Shown: positions 42,792 to 52,204 of the stretch, one piece after another
How the letters are laid out: every line of letters starts with the position of its first letter
Position numbering within the stretch: position 1 is the stretch's first letter
Source of the DNA: Skermanella rosea
GTDB taxonomy: Bacteria; Pseudomonadota; Alphaproteobacteria; Azospirillales; Azospirillaceae
NCBI RefSeq assembly: GCF_016806835.2
Contig: NZ_CP086112.1
Coordinates: 266,001-330,000 of the forward strand
DNA: 64,000 bases
Direction of reading: 5' to 3'
Made by a program: the position numbers and the translations under genes
Notes under the pieces: model-generated
The model's input: the letters and a program-made list of their open reading frames with translations, nothing else
Database searches by the model: none
What the model was told of the DNA's origin: nothing

Positions 42792-43160
42792 TCAACCGCC
42801 CTGCGTGCTCCCGCCAGCGGCACATCTGCTTCTGCTTCGTCGGCGACGTAGATGACGAATGTGAAGGTCATGGCGACCGTCTCGCCGTCGCCGGACAGCG
42901 GGAGATGGATGCCGCGGACGCTGGAAGCCGTTTTGTCTCCCCCCTGTAGGCCGGCGCCGTCATCCTGGGTGCGGATGTCTCGACAACGGCCCGTCTGTCT
43001 GTCCAGACTGGGGCCCTCTATGGGAGAGCTTCGACAAGCACCGCCCGGTTTAGCCCCCGCTGGATTTGGCGGTGATCCCGGTCCTGATTATGCGGTACTT
43101 GAAATCAAGCGGATCGCGCAGGATGTCGACCAGCAGGACCCAAGACAGAGGTATAGGCGG
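42792..43160. other. Gene-free stretch
   Basis: About 370 bp between the secreted protein and the stop of the convergent PhoD gene. Open frames here show no family features. No terminator with a U tract is evident. Confidence 0.4.
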
Positions 43161-44588
43161 TTACTCGCCCGGGATGCTTAGGCAGCTCGTCGCCCCTGCA
43201 CCATGCCACGTCGCAGCAAGGTCGACGCCGGTGAGCTCGATCTCCAGCCAGTTACGGGCGCGTAGGAAGCGCCGGCCCAGTCCGGGCAGCGGCAGCAGTC
43301 TGGCCGAAAAATCCGCGCCAGGCTGCAGTGGTCTGGCGCCGACCCGCTCGAGGACGGCGACGGCCAAGGCTGAGGGCGGAGGATGAACGATACCTGAAGA
43401 GGTGAGCTGGTGGATCTTCGTCGTGCTACTCTCAATCACGCCCCAAGATCCCAGATGGATCTCGCCCGACAGCGAGGTGATTCGTACGCCCCGCTCCGCC
43501 GAGAAGCGAAGCAAGGTGCGCAGCAGGCAAGTCCATTCGTCCCAATGCGCAAGGCTCGGCCATTGATCGATCAGGTCGTCCTGCCATTCCTGGTGGCCGG
43601 GAATGTGGCCAAACAGCCGTTCGAGCCCATGGAGGTGCACGTGCACCAGCGGCACGCTGGAGAGGAGAAGGATGTGGCGGCAGTCCGCCATGCGCTCGAG
43701 GCTTGCCTTCAAGGCGTGCCAGCCCACTTCGCCCATGACCCGTTCGCGCGTGCGCTCGGAGCGCAGATCCGGAGCCAGGATGCCGATTTCGCCCAAACGG
43801 TAGGCCCAGCCGAACTGTTTTCCGCAGCCGTCGGTAAATCCCTCCGGCAAGTCGTGGGGGTGCGCGGCAAGCTGGAACAGGGCAAAATGCTCCCGGGCCG
43901 CGGTCCAAAGCCCCTGGAACATCGCGCTTTCCAGCCAATCCGTAGCGTAGCTGCCCCACCCGTCGATGATGTCATGGTCGTCCCACATCATCAGCGACGG
44001 AACAACCGACAGGATCGGCGCCAACTCCGGCTGGCTCCACAGGTGACAGTAGCTGTCGAAGAAGAAGTCCCGCGCTGCTTCGGCCATTTCGGGCGTGAAG
44101 GAAGCCTTTCGACGCCGACGCCAAGGCTCTCGCCGCCACTCGGCGAATGCCGGAACATCGTGCCATAGCGCATCGGCATAGAGTTGATCGCCACCGTGCA
44201 GCAGCAGGTGAAAGGGATTTCTCGCGTGCTCCGCCGCCAGGTGCAGCCAGCGCTCGTTGCGCTCCCGCCCGCATGTCCAGACGTTCCTCGCCTCCGTGCC
44301 ATTGCATGCCAAGTAGGCCATCCGAAGGGCACCTTTGGCCGGCAGATGAACTCGCCAGCTCTGATCTCCCATCCTGTATTCGTGACAGCATGGCGCCCCG
44401 CCTGTCGGCAAGGTGAAGTCGTATCGCCAGAGGCTGCAACCGCGCCGCTGGGCGAGGCGCAACGGTATCGTACGGCAGGTACTGGTCAGCAATGACGGCG
44501 GCTCCGCCTGCGCCGCCATCAGGACCGATAGGCGCCATGCACCGGCTTCGGCGCCGCGAAAGTAGAGCACAGGCCCCATGTGTGTCAT
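43161..44588 (-). CDS. PhoD-like metallophosphatase
   Basis: 475 aa, no signal peptide. Metal-binding motifs of the PhoD/alkaline phosphatase D superfamily: LAYLACNGTEARNVW, LLLHGGDQLYADALW, SLMMWDDHDIIDGWGSY, LLLSSVPLVHVHLHGLE and RITSLSGEIHLGSWG. The start is MTHMGPVLYF, shared with the deleted copy at 26492. As a cytoplasmic member it may be a phosphodiesterase; substrate unknown. A broken esterase gene lies upstream. Confidence 0.88.
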   Translation of the reverse strand: MTHMGPVLYFRGAEAGAWRLSVLMAAQAEPPSLLTSTCRTIPLRLAQRRGCSLWRYDFTLPTGGAPCCHEYRMGDQSWRVHLPAKGALRMAYLACNGTEARNVWTCGRERNERWLHLAAEHARNPFHLLLHGGDQLYADALWHDVPAFAEWRREPWRRRRKASFTPEMAEAARDFFFDSYCHLWSQPELAPILSVVPSLMMWDDHDIIDGWGSYATDWLESAMFQGLWTAAREHFALFQLAAHPHDLPEGFTDGCGKQFGWAYRLGEIGILAPDLRSERTRERVMGEVGWHALKASLERMADCRHILLLSSVPLVHVHLHGLERLFGHIPGHQEWQDDLIDQWPSLAHWDEWTCLLRTLLRFSAERGVRITSLSGEIHLGSWGVIESSTTKIHQLTSSGIVHPPPSALAVAVLERVGARPLQPGADFSARLLPLPGLGRRFLRARNWLEIELTGVDLAATWHGAGATSCLSIPGE

Positions 44589-44703
44589 CGATCTCGCCCC
44601 ACGGTGCCCTGAAGCATCCCTGGATCCTCAAGCGCACGCCGGCCACATCGCGGCGCCAGCGTGGCTTGACCAGCAGGAAGCAGCCCGTGCGCCTCGACCC
44701 AAT

Positions 44704-45284
44704 TCACTTCAGGATTGCCTTGACCGTTTCTGCAACACCATTGCCGATCGCCTTGTGGGCGGCCACAGTGGCCACCGCGCCGAGCGGGGCGGACAGAGGA
44801 CCAGGGCCCTGGGCGCGGGATAGGAGGTGCCAACCCCTCCCGTGGTCTGCGTCACGATGTCAACCAGCTTGCCCACGCCGAGCGCGATCCACAACGGCGA
44901 CCGATTGAACATCTGCTTCAGGTTATTGGTATCGAGCATGATCACGACGGGATCGAGCGGCAGGTGTGCCGCGATGGCGGCCGGCAGATAGGCCGACCCG
45001 TCGAGTTCGGCCCCCGGGATGTGCGGCAGCATCGGGTCAGTCAAGTCGGTCGTGCGCGCGCTTAGCCCCTCGTCAACGACCTTATAATTTGGCCCGAGCG
45101 TTACTCCGAACACACCCGGCCAACGCACGTCCTTAGGGTAGCGCTCGGGAACATAGCCCCAGGTATTGGAATCGCCGTAGACCATGATGCGCTTGGCTGC
45201 CCCCTCGGCCGCCTGCGTGGCGTTCCCACCAAGCAGCATCGGAGCCGTCAGTGCAACAATCAGGCTGCTTTGTATGGCGGACAT
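44704..45284 (-). pseudogene. SGNH/GDSL hydrolase (arylesterase-like), internally deleted
   Basis: Signal peptide (MSAIQSSLIVALTAPMLLGGNATQA), then block I RIMVYGDSNTWGYVPERYPKDVRWPGVF with the catalytic Ser, and VVIMLDTNNLKQMFN (block III Asn). After LVLCP the frame changes; in the +1 frame PLGAVATVAAHKAIGNGVAETVKAILK follows to a stop at 44704. The segment that should hold the catalytic Asp-x-x-His is deleted, so it is inactive. ATGs at 45308 and 45338 are alternative starts. Confidence 0.7.
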
Positions 45285-45488
45285 GAAATGGCATCGTGTT
45301 ATGAGCATGACACCTCCAGCCCTCAAGAAATCGAGCATTGCGGACCGCTACTACAGTTCACTCGCGGATTTGGCCCTTTTCAGAATTCCCGGATCCCCCA
45401 TGGGTGCGATGAATGACCCTATCCTTCCTGCGAGAGTCCGGCATATCCAGCCACCGGAGATGCCCCCAACAATCTTGCGCCGCCTGCC

Positions 45489-46538
45489 TCAGTCCGCAGA
45501 CCCGCTCCAGGTCCAGCGTGATGAGTGCAGCTTCGACGGTGCCCAGGGTTTGCCGGCGAGCGTCCAGCAGAGATGCCATCCGCAGGATGTCAGGGTTGTT
45601 TCGGGCACCCTCTGCAGGGAAATGGCCGCATCACACCAGGGACAGTGCGCGCGCATGCCGGCCGCGATTCGGGAGGGCGGCGGACGGCGCAGCGGGGTGA
45701 GCGACTCGCACGCTCCATGCAGCGTGGAAATGGCTCTCTGGTAGACGGCCAGCGCCTCGGGAAGCTTGCCAAGATCGCACGCCGGCAGGGTGCCGTGCGG
45801 CGCGAAAACGGTATGCGCCGGAAAATTGACGAGGGCCACGACCAGATCGATGTCGCGGCAGCATTTCCAGCATACCGATGGCACGGTCGCCACCGATGGA
45901 GCGCCGGCTCGGGGAGGTGGTCCCTCGAAGCGGACGCGCCCGGTCAGCAGTCTCCCAGTGAATTTCGCCAGATCAGTTCGTGCTGGCGCGCTATCCGTCG
46001 CGGAGTCGATCACCGCCGGTGCGAGGCGTTCGGCCTGCTTCACCTCCAGACGGAACAGAGGAAGGTCGCGCCGGGCCTCAAGCCTGGCGATGTCGTAGCC
46101 GACCAGCCACGCGCCGCGAATACCGGCTTCCCGGTAACGCTCCTGGCGATCCTGAATAGCCGCCAACGGAATGCGGGAGAGTTGGGCTTCCAGAGCCACC
46201 GTCCAATCCGGATGCCGCACGAGCACATCGGCGACCCAGGTTCCGTCGTCCGCACGCACCTCCGTGGTGACGTCCAGGCCGAGCCGGGCTGCCGCACGCG
46301 CCATGATCGATTTGCAGACGATATGTGCCAGGCTCTCGCGAATGGTGCAGACCGTGTTCGGCTTATGGCGGAAGAATTGCCAGCCGGTCGGCGAGCGGAC
46401 GGGGATGACTGCCGCCCCGCAGCACGGGGCAGTGAGCCCCAGATCCCGATAGCTGGCCTTCAACTCCTCCCAAGCCGAGGGCGACATTGCCCAAGCGTGG
46501 TAAGCGGCTTCGTCAACTCCATAAGCAAGCAGCGGCAT
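45489..46538 (-). CDS. CoiA-like nuclease-fold protein
   Basis: About 349 aa from MPLLAYGVDEAAYHAWAM (46538). N-terminal zinc-finger-like region (LTAPCCGAAVIPVRSPTGWQFFRHKPN), then the CoiA/restriction-fold core: ITTEVR-type strand DVTTEVRADDGTWVADVLVRHPDWTVALEAQLSRIPLAAIQDRQERYREAGIRGAWLV, which has the D...E-x-Q pattern of PD-(D/E)XK enzymes. A C-terminal half has CWKC and CPWC zinc ribbons. CoiA is a competence factor in Gram-positives; in this setting a role in plasmid DNA uptake or defence is only a guess. Confidence 0.7.
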   Translation of the reverse strand: MPLLAYGVDEAAYHAWAMSPSAWEELKASYRDLGLTAPCCGAAVIPVRSPTGWQFFRHKPNTVCTIRESLAHIVCKSIMARAAARLGLDVTTEVRADDGTWVADVLVRHPDWTVALEAQLSRIPLAAIQDRQERYREAGIRGAWLVGYDIARLEARRDLPLFRLEVKQAERLAPAVIDSATDSAPARTDLAKFTGRLLTGRVRFEGPPPRAGAPSVATVPSVCWKCCRDIDLVVALVNFPAHTVFAPHGTLPACDLGKLPEALAVYQRAISTLHGACESLTPLRRPPPSRIAAGMRAHCPWCDAAISLQRVPETTLTSCGWHLCWTLAGKPWAPSKLHSSRWTWSGSAD

Positions 46539-46717
46539 GACATCAGGCGGGCAAATGGTTTCCGATAGGCAGCAGAGATATTGGCACGGCATAAGGTGAC
46601 TTTGCCGTCGATCACACTACCATGCCGACGGTGGCTTGGTGCACGGATGATGCGGTTGCCCTCGGAGAGGATGCCGGATAGGAGGCAGGTCCCTTGCTGA
46701 TCGCCCCGCCTGCCCAT

Positions 46718-46937
46718 GCCGCGCGGTCTGCGGCCGGGGCGGCCTGCCGCTTCCGTCGGTCAAACCCATGCGGGTGAACGCGTCGGCCGGCCTCCGCCAG
46801 TTGGGCCGGACCTGCTGCAGAAGCACCGACACCTCCTCGTGGTTCTCGCGCATCCACTGGTGGAGTGACGACCGGGTCCCCGGCGCCCCGGAAAGCGCCG
46901 CGCGCAGTTCGGCCATGGTATCGTCGCGCCGGGGCAT
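46718..46937 (-). pseudogene. TraK-like gene, second copy, 3'-truncated
   Basis: MPRRDDTMAELRAALSGAPGTRSSLHQWMRENHEEVSVLLQQVRPNWRRPADAFTRMGLTDGSGRPPRPQTAR corresponds to residues 1-75 of the protein at 39163-39531; then the sequence diverges at 46718. It belongs to the duplicated 515-bp segment. Confidence 0.75.
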
Positions 46938-47102
46938 CGGTCACCTGTCTCGCCAGCGTCGAAATAGTGTAGAGCGACGTGTCCGGGAGTTGTCAGGGAC
47001 TCATCAGGCATATGCCATATGACTGCATCGCACCTGTCGAGGTTGCGTCACGGGATCGTGTCGCGAGCGCTACAGCACCCCGTATCCGGAAGGGAGTGCT
47101 TG

Positions 47103-47232
47103 TCAGTCTTCCACCGCGTCCGGAAAATCCCGGAAACCGGCACTGACCGGCCTGAACCCCAACGGCATCTCGCGCCCGAACCGGCGCCGGCGGCCACCCA
47201 GCTCCGTGCCGTCATCGCTGAAAGGCCCGTTG
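47103..47232 (-). pseudogene. C-terminal fragment of the gene duplicated from 39697
   Basis: Encodes FSDDGTELGGRRRRFGREMPLGFRPVSAGFRDFPDAVED and a stop at 47103-47105. It differs from copy 1 mostly by conservative codon changes. Its upstream part is replaced by the resolvase relic. Confidence 0.55.
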
Positions 47233-47640
47233 AGTTGAACGAAGCTCTGACGTATTCGGCCGGGGGCAACGTGCCGGTGGTCTGGAAGCTGGACCGCTTG
47301 GCACGATCCTTGGAGAACCTGATCAAGATCATCGCCTGCCTTAACCGGCGCGGTATCGATTTCCGGTCACTGACCGAGGGCATCGGCGCGGCCACCGTTG
47401 CCGGCCGCCTGACCTTCCCCATCCTTGGGGCCTTCGGCCAGTTCGAGCGCGACATCATCCGTGAGCGGACGGTAGCGGGCTTTGAGGCCGCTGGCGTCCG
47501 CGGGTAAATGAGGGAACACCGAAAGCCGTGGGAGCGGCCAAGATCGAAGCGGCGCGCCATCTGCTCGCCGGCGGCATGCCCATCAGGGGCGTCGCAGCGA
47601 CGCTGGACGTTTGAATCAGCACCCTATATTGCTTTGGTTT
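47226..47640 (+). pseudogene. Serine recombinase (resolvase/invertase) relic
   Basis: VVWKLDRLARSLENLIKIIACLNRRGIDFRSLTEGIGAATVAGRLTFPILGAFGQFERDIIRERTVAGFEAA is the middle of a Tn3-type resolvase/DNA invertase; the N-terminal catalytic Ser region is absent. A stop and frameshift follow at 47507; the helix-turn-helix end (AAKIEAARHLLAGGMPIRGVAATLDV) is readable in another frame. Inactive. Confidence 0.8.
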
Positions 47641-47973
47641 GGATATGTTGGCAGTATCATCGCCAGCTTGAGCGAGTGGTGAGTCCGCCTGACCCCGGAC
47701 AGTACTGAGTGACTTTGAGCCGCAGTATGGGACGTCCGGCTCAGTCGCGCCCGCTCCCGGGGGCCTCCGGATCGAGAATGCAAGGATGCGTCCCTCCACA
47801 TCCCCACGTAGAAATCGACTGCAGTTCCTAAGAAGCTTTTCCGGTGATTAGAGTTCATCGTCTGGATAAGCAGCCAAAGGACATAGTACTCTGGAACAAA
47901 GAACATTTATTGTGGATGTCCTGTTTTTGAGCTAAGCGTTCTTGAAAGAACAATGCCGGGTCAGGAAAGCCCC
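47641..47973. other. Gene-free stretch before hybrid kinase
   Basis: About 330 bp with rising AT content toward the kinase start. AGGAAAG lies 6 nt before the ATG at 47974. The promoter of the kinase gene is presumably here; no clear regulator site is visible. Confidence 0.4.
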
Positions 47974-50904
47974 ATGAGTCTTCTGCGTCGCCTCATCCTG
48001 CTCGTGATGCTGGTTGTTGTTCCCATAATCGCAATCGAGATCACCAATCAGATCCAACTGCATAACGAACGTGTGGCCGCCATCAACGCGGAGGCGGAGC
48101 GGCTCGCCGTCCTGGTTGACGATGGCTACATCCACATGATCGAGGGGCTCCGCCACCTTCTCAGCACCTGGGCCGAGTCCCCGCTCCTGCGTGACGGCGA
48201 CATGGCGGGATGTCAGGAGATGGCGGAGCGGCTTGGCAGGAGCTATCCCGCCTACCTCGGCGTCACCGCGACCGATGAGGTCGGGGTCATCCGGTGCGCG
48301 ACCATGCAGGTAGCCCTCGGCCTGTCCACAAGCGAGAGCCCGCACATCCGCCTCGCCCGGGAGACCGGCGGCTTCGCGGTCGGAGAGTTCATTCTCCGCC
48401 GGGACACACACAGGCCGGCGCTGTCCTTCGCACAGCCCTACCGGAACCGAGCCGGTGCCCCGGCCGGCTTCATCATCGCCCTGGTTGACCTGGGTGGGTT
48501 CGAGCAATATCTCGCCAATAAGCTGCTGCCCGCGGAAGCTGCCTTCACCATCGCCGACCGGCACGGAACCGTGCTCGCCCGCACGCCTGAGGTGGCCGGC
48601 GCGGCTGGCAAGCCACTGCCCGAGCCTTACCGGCCGCTACTGGAGGCCGCACAGAGCGGCAGCGTGGATCTGGCCGGCCTCGACGGTGTCATGCGGGTGC
48701 AGGGCTATGTCCCGCCAGCCACTGGTGCGCAGGGCCTGTTCGTCATGGCTGGGCTGGACAAGGCCGCGGCGCTGGCGCCGATCCGCGGCACCCTGTGGCG
48801 CTCCCTGGGAGGGCTCTGCGCCACGATGCTTCTCGCCCTGGCCGTGGCCTGGTGGGGGACTCACCGCTACCTGCGCGGTCCGGTGCGGGCTCTGGTGGCG
48901 GCAACCGAACGCTGGCGCGATGGCGACTACACCGCCAGAGCCGGCATTCGGGACGGCGGCTCGGAACTGGTCGCGCTCGGTGGCGCCTTTGACGCCATGG
49001 CCGAAAGCCTGGAGACCTACAACCGGGCACGCGACGAGGCCTATGTGGCCAGGCGCAAAGTCGCCGAGGTCTTCGACTGCATTACCGACGGCGTGTTCGA
49101 GGTCGACCGCGACTGGCGCATCACCTTCATGAACGAGCTTGCCCGGAACGGGGTCGCGCAGGGGCAGGATCAGGTCGGCATGACTCTGTGGGAGGCCTAC
49201 CCGGAACTCGTGGGCAGTCGGTTCTGGCACGAGGATCATCGGTCCATGACGGAGCGGGTGCCGATCGAGGTTGAGGACTACTACCCGCCGCACCAGAAAT
49301 GGTATCGCGTGCGCGCTTTTCCGTCGCGTGAGGGCTTGGCCATTTATTTTCAGGACGTAACCGAGCGGCGTAGCCTGCAAGAGGATCTGAGACGCCAGCA
49401 GGCCCTGCTGGAGACCGTTATCGAGAGCGCACCTGATCCCATATTCGCCAAGGACCGGGAAGGGCATTGCATCACGCTGAACTCGGCGGCCGCCCGCATC
49501 CTCGGCCATCCGCGCCAGGCCGTCATCGGGCGTACAGATGCCGATTTGTTTCCCGTGGAGATCGCCACCGTGCTGCGGGACCAGGAACTGCGCATCATGG
49601 AAACAGGCGTGACCGAGGTTCTGGAGGAAACCATTCCGGACCGGCACCATGGCGAGTCCCGGGTGTTCCTGACGACCAAGACGCCGTTGCGCGATCCCGT
49701 CGGCGCCGTCGTCGGGATCATCGGCGTCTCCCGCGACATCACCGAGCGCAAGGCCCGGGAGGAGGCGCTGCGCCAGGCCAAGGAAGAAGCGGAGCGCGCC
49801 AACCTCGCCAAGTCCAAGTTCCTGGTAGCGGCCAGCCACGACCTGCGCCAGCCTCTCCAGTCCCTTACCCTGTTCACCGGCGTGCTCAGGGGGCATGTCC
49901 AGAACGCGCGTGGCCAGCAGGCGCTGCGACATCTGGAACACGGGCTCGACACCTTGAAGGCGTTGCTGGACAGCCTGCTCGACGTGTCGAGGCTGGACGC
50001 CGGCATTGTGAAGCCGGAGATCACGGAGTTCCCGATCTCCGCGGTGCTCGACGGAATCGCGGCCAGCTATGGTCCGGTTGCCACAGCCAAGGGACTGGGC
50101 TGGCAGGTCGAGACCTGCACCGAGGTGGTGCGGACCGATATGACGCTGCTTGGGCGCGTGCTCCGGAACCTGGTCGAGAATGCGGTGCGCTACACGAAAT
50201 CCGGCCACATACGGATCGCCTGCCGCCGGATCGAGGATCGTTTGCGCGTCGCGGTCGAGGACACCGGCATCGGCATTCCGCCCGGGCAACTTGAGCAGAT
50301 CTTCGAGGAGTTCCACCAGGTGGACAACCAGGCGCGCGACCGGAGCCAGGGTCTTGGCCTCGGTCTGGCGATCGTCCGACGCATCGTGGATCTGCTGGGC
50401 CACCGGGTTGAAACGCAATCCCGGCCGGGCGAGGGCTCCACCTTCAGCATCGAGTTGCCGCTCACCATGACAGGCACCATGCCGGTACCGACGTTGTCCG
50501 GGGGTGATAGCTCGGAACAGGACGGGCAGGGCCGGCTGGTCGTGGTGATAGACGATGACGTCCTGGTGCTGACGAGCCTGGAGGCGATTCTGACCGAGTG
50601 GCGCTACGATGTGATCGCCGCCATCAGCGCCGAGGAGGCTGTCGCCCAGGTCCGGAATGCGGGCCGCCGGCCCGATATCGTGCTTGCCGACTACCGGCTA
50701 CAGGACGGACGCACGGGCACCGAGGCCGTCCTGGCCATCCGCGCCCTGTTCGACCGTCCCATCCCCGGCCTGATCCTGACCGGCGAAACCGATCTGCAGT
50801 TCCTGCGCGGGTGCGCCGGCCAGGATCTGGGCATCGCGCACAAGCCGGTGATGCCCGCGCAACTCGGTCGTGCGCTTGAGCAACAGTTGAACGCTGTGGC
50901 CTGA
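47974..50904 (+). CDS. Hybrid sensor histidine kinase/response regulator
   Basis: 976 aa from MSLLRRLILLV (47974 preferred over 47953 by the ribosome-binding site). Order: TM helix 3-25; extracytoplasmic dCache-like sensor about 30-270; TM about 275-297; HAMP; PAS about 360-470; PAS about 478-600 (ending SRDITERK); HisKA with His622 (VAASHDLRQPLQSLTLF); HATPase_c with N box LVENAVRYT, G1 VEDTGIGIPPGQL, G2 QGLGLGLAIV; C-terminal receiver with Asp906 (IVLADYRL) and Lys (IAHKPVMP). The ASHDLRQPLQ H box is typical of a proteobacterial subfamily. No partner regulator is adjacent. Confidence 0.93.
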   Translation: MSLLRRLILLVMLVVVPIIAIEITNQIQLHNERVAAINAEAERLAVLVDDGYIHMIEGLRHLLSTWAESPLLRDGDMAGCQEMAERLGRSYPAYLGVTATDEVGVIRCATMQVALGLSTSESPHIRLARETGGFAVGEFILRRDTHRPALSFAQPYRNRAGAPAGFIIALVDLGGFEQYLANKLLPAEAAFTIADRHGTVLARTPEVAGAAGKPLPEPYRPLLEAAQSGSVDLAGLDGVMRVQGYVPPATGAQGLFVMAGLDKAAALAPIRGTLWRSLGGLCATMLLALAVAWWGTHRYLRGPVRALVAATERWRDGDYTARAGIRDGGSELVALGGAFDAMAESLETYNRARDEAYVARRKVAEVFDCITDGVFEVDRDWRITFMNELARNGVAQGQDQVGMTLWEAYPELVGSRFWHEDHRSMTERVPIEVEDYYPPHQKWYRVRAFPSREGLAIYFQDVTERRSLQEDLRRQQALLETVIESAPDPIFAKDREGHCITLNSAAARILGHPRQAVIGRTDADLFPVEIATVLRDQELRIMETGVTEVLEETIPDRHHGESRVFLTTKTPLRDPVGAVVGIIGVSRDITERKAREEALRQAKEEAERANLAKSKFLVAASHDLRQPLQSLTLFTGVLRGHVQNARGQQALRHLEHGLDTLKALLDSLLDVSRLDAGIVKPEITEFPISAVLDGIAASYGPVATAKGLGWQVETCTEVVRTDMTLLGRVLRNLVENAVRYTKSGHIRIACRRIEDRLRVAVEDTGIGIPPGQLEQIFEEFHQVDNQARDRSQGLGLGLAIVRRIVDLLGHRVETQSRPGEGSTFSIELPLTMTGTMPVPTLSGGDSSEQDGQGRLVVVIDDDVLVLTSLEAILTEWRYDVIAAISAEEAVAQVRNAGRRPDIVLADYRLQDGRTGTEAVLAIRALFDRPIPGLILTGETDLQFLRGCAGQDLGIAHKPVMPAQLGRALEQQLNAVA

Positions 50905-51052
50905 ATGCAAGACGCCGAGGAAACACGGGAAGGCAGCCTGTCCGACCCTGCGGCGCTGAAGACGCTGAGCGGAGATGCCTTGCACTGGTTGGGAAGGAAC
51001 ATGGTGGGGCAGGAATGAAGAGTTCGTATCGATCACAGGGCGTGCCCTGGTC

Positions 51053-51913
51053 ATGATGATGCTGAGGCGCTCCGTCATCGTGGCCGCTCTTGCGTTATGC
51101 CCGACCATCGGCATGACGACCGTGTCGCTGGCCGCCCCGATCGAGTGCTCGCAGTTCTTCCCGCACGGCAGCGCGCCGGACCTGGTCAACCCGAAGCTCC
51201 GCCCCAGGACCCAGGCATTGTGCTACTCGGCCTTTGCCGTGCTGCATTCCGGCATCACGCGCACTCCGCTCTGGGCGGCCGAGCACCTGACCCGGAAAGG
51301 GCTCGACGCGGCAGTGGCTACTCTGCGCAGGGACACCTTCCACGAGGAACCAAGACTGCCGCCCGGTGAGCGCGCCGATCTCGATGATTACGCGCGTTCA
51401 GGTTTCGACCGTGGCCATCTCGCGCCGGCCGCCGATATGCCCGACGAGCAGGCGCAGCAAGAGAGCTTCTCCCTGGCCAACATGATACCGCAGGATCCGC
51501 AGAGCAACCGCGGCCTGTGGTCGGGCATCGAGTCCGCCGCGCGTGGCCTCGCGCGCAAGGCAGGGGAACTGTACGTCGTCAGCGGCCCGGTTTTCCAGGG
51601 TGCGACCCTGCAGCGCCTGCGCGGACGGGTGCTGGTGCCGACCCACATCTTCAAGGCCGTGTACGATCCCAAACGCAAACAGGCGGCCGCCTATCTCGTG
51701 GAGAATGCCGATGGTGATCACTGGCGAGGTGTATCGATCGCCGAGCTTCGGCAATTCACCGGGATCGATCCGTTCCCGGGGCTGGCGCCAACGGTCAAGG
51801 ATCATGCGATGGCCCTGCCGGACCCGAAGCTGCCGGGCAGGCGCCAGAAGCAGACCGAGACCCCCTGGAGCATGGACACGATCCTGGACAAACTGATGCG
51901 GTTCATGCGTTGA
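51053..51913 (+). CDS. Secreted DNA/RNA non-specific endonuclease
   Basis: About 286 aa from MMMLRRSVIVAALALCPTIGMTTVSLAAP, a signal peptide with AxA-type site. Mature protein: CSQFFPHGSAPD, then the beta-beta-alpha-metal nuclease core with the active-site motif GFDRGHLAPAADM (His base) and NMIPQDPQSNRGLW (Asn metal ligand), and ELYVVSGPVFQG. Matches Serratia-type nucleases (NUC1 family). Would degrade DNA and RNA outside the cell. Start could also be upstream at 50975. The next small gene follows after 10 bp. Confidence 0.9.
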   Translation: MMMLRRSVIVAALALCPTIGMTTVSLAAPIECSQFFPHGSAPDLVNPKLRPRTQALCYSAFAVLHSGITRTPLWAAEHLTRKGLDAAVATLRRDTFHEEPRLPPGERADLDDYARSGFDRGHLAPAADMPDEQAQQESFSLANMIPQDPQSNRGLWSGIESAARGLARKAGELYVVSGPVFQGATLQRLRGRVLVPTHIFKAVYDPKRKQAAAYLVENADGDHWRGVSIAELRQFTGIDPFPGLAPTVKDHAMALPDPKLPGRRQKQTETPWSMDTILDKLMRFMR

Positions 51914-51923
51914 GGATGCCACT

Positions 51924-52181
51924 ATGAACAGGACCATCTCGCCCTTCGCGAACGAAAGCGAGACGCTCACAATCGGTAACCTGACGATCGAGAACCGGGC
52001 GGATCGCGTTTCAATCTACGGCAGCATCGATCTCACCCGCGACAAAACCGGGCTCGAACATGCCCGGATCCTGAAGGCGGTGCTCGACGAGGTGCTGCAG
52101 GTCCTGGAGAGCGAGAGTGACCTGCCGGACAAAACCGCACTAGCCGACCTGCCGGATCACGTGGAAAACCCGTTTCGATAA
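51924..52181 (+). CDS. Small hypothetical protein
   Basis: 85 aa: MNRTISPFANESETLTIGNLTIENRADRVSIYGSIDLTRDKTGLEHARILKAVLDEVLQVLESE. Starts 10 bp after the nuclease stop with GAGG upstream, so it is probably cotranscribed. It resembles small alphaproteobacterial proteins of unknown function. A nuclease inhibitor role is conceivable from position only. Confidence 0.6.
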   Translation: MNRTISPFANESETLTIGNLTIENRADRVSIYGSIDLTRDKTGLEHARILKAVLDEVLQVLESESDLPDKTALADLPDHVENPFR

Positions 52182-52204
52182 GTTTGCCCACTGATGTTCA
52201 GATA

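Larger units (their letters stand above)
46718..47232. repeat. 515-bp duplicated segment, copy 2
   Basis: Duplicate of 39312-39826 (see there). Its noncoding part keeps the palindrome as CATATGCCATATG (47009-47021) and also CACGGGATCGTG (about 47049-47060). The right boundary falls at the resolvase relic. Confidence 0.75.
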
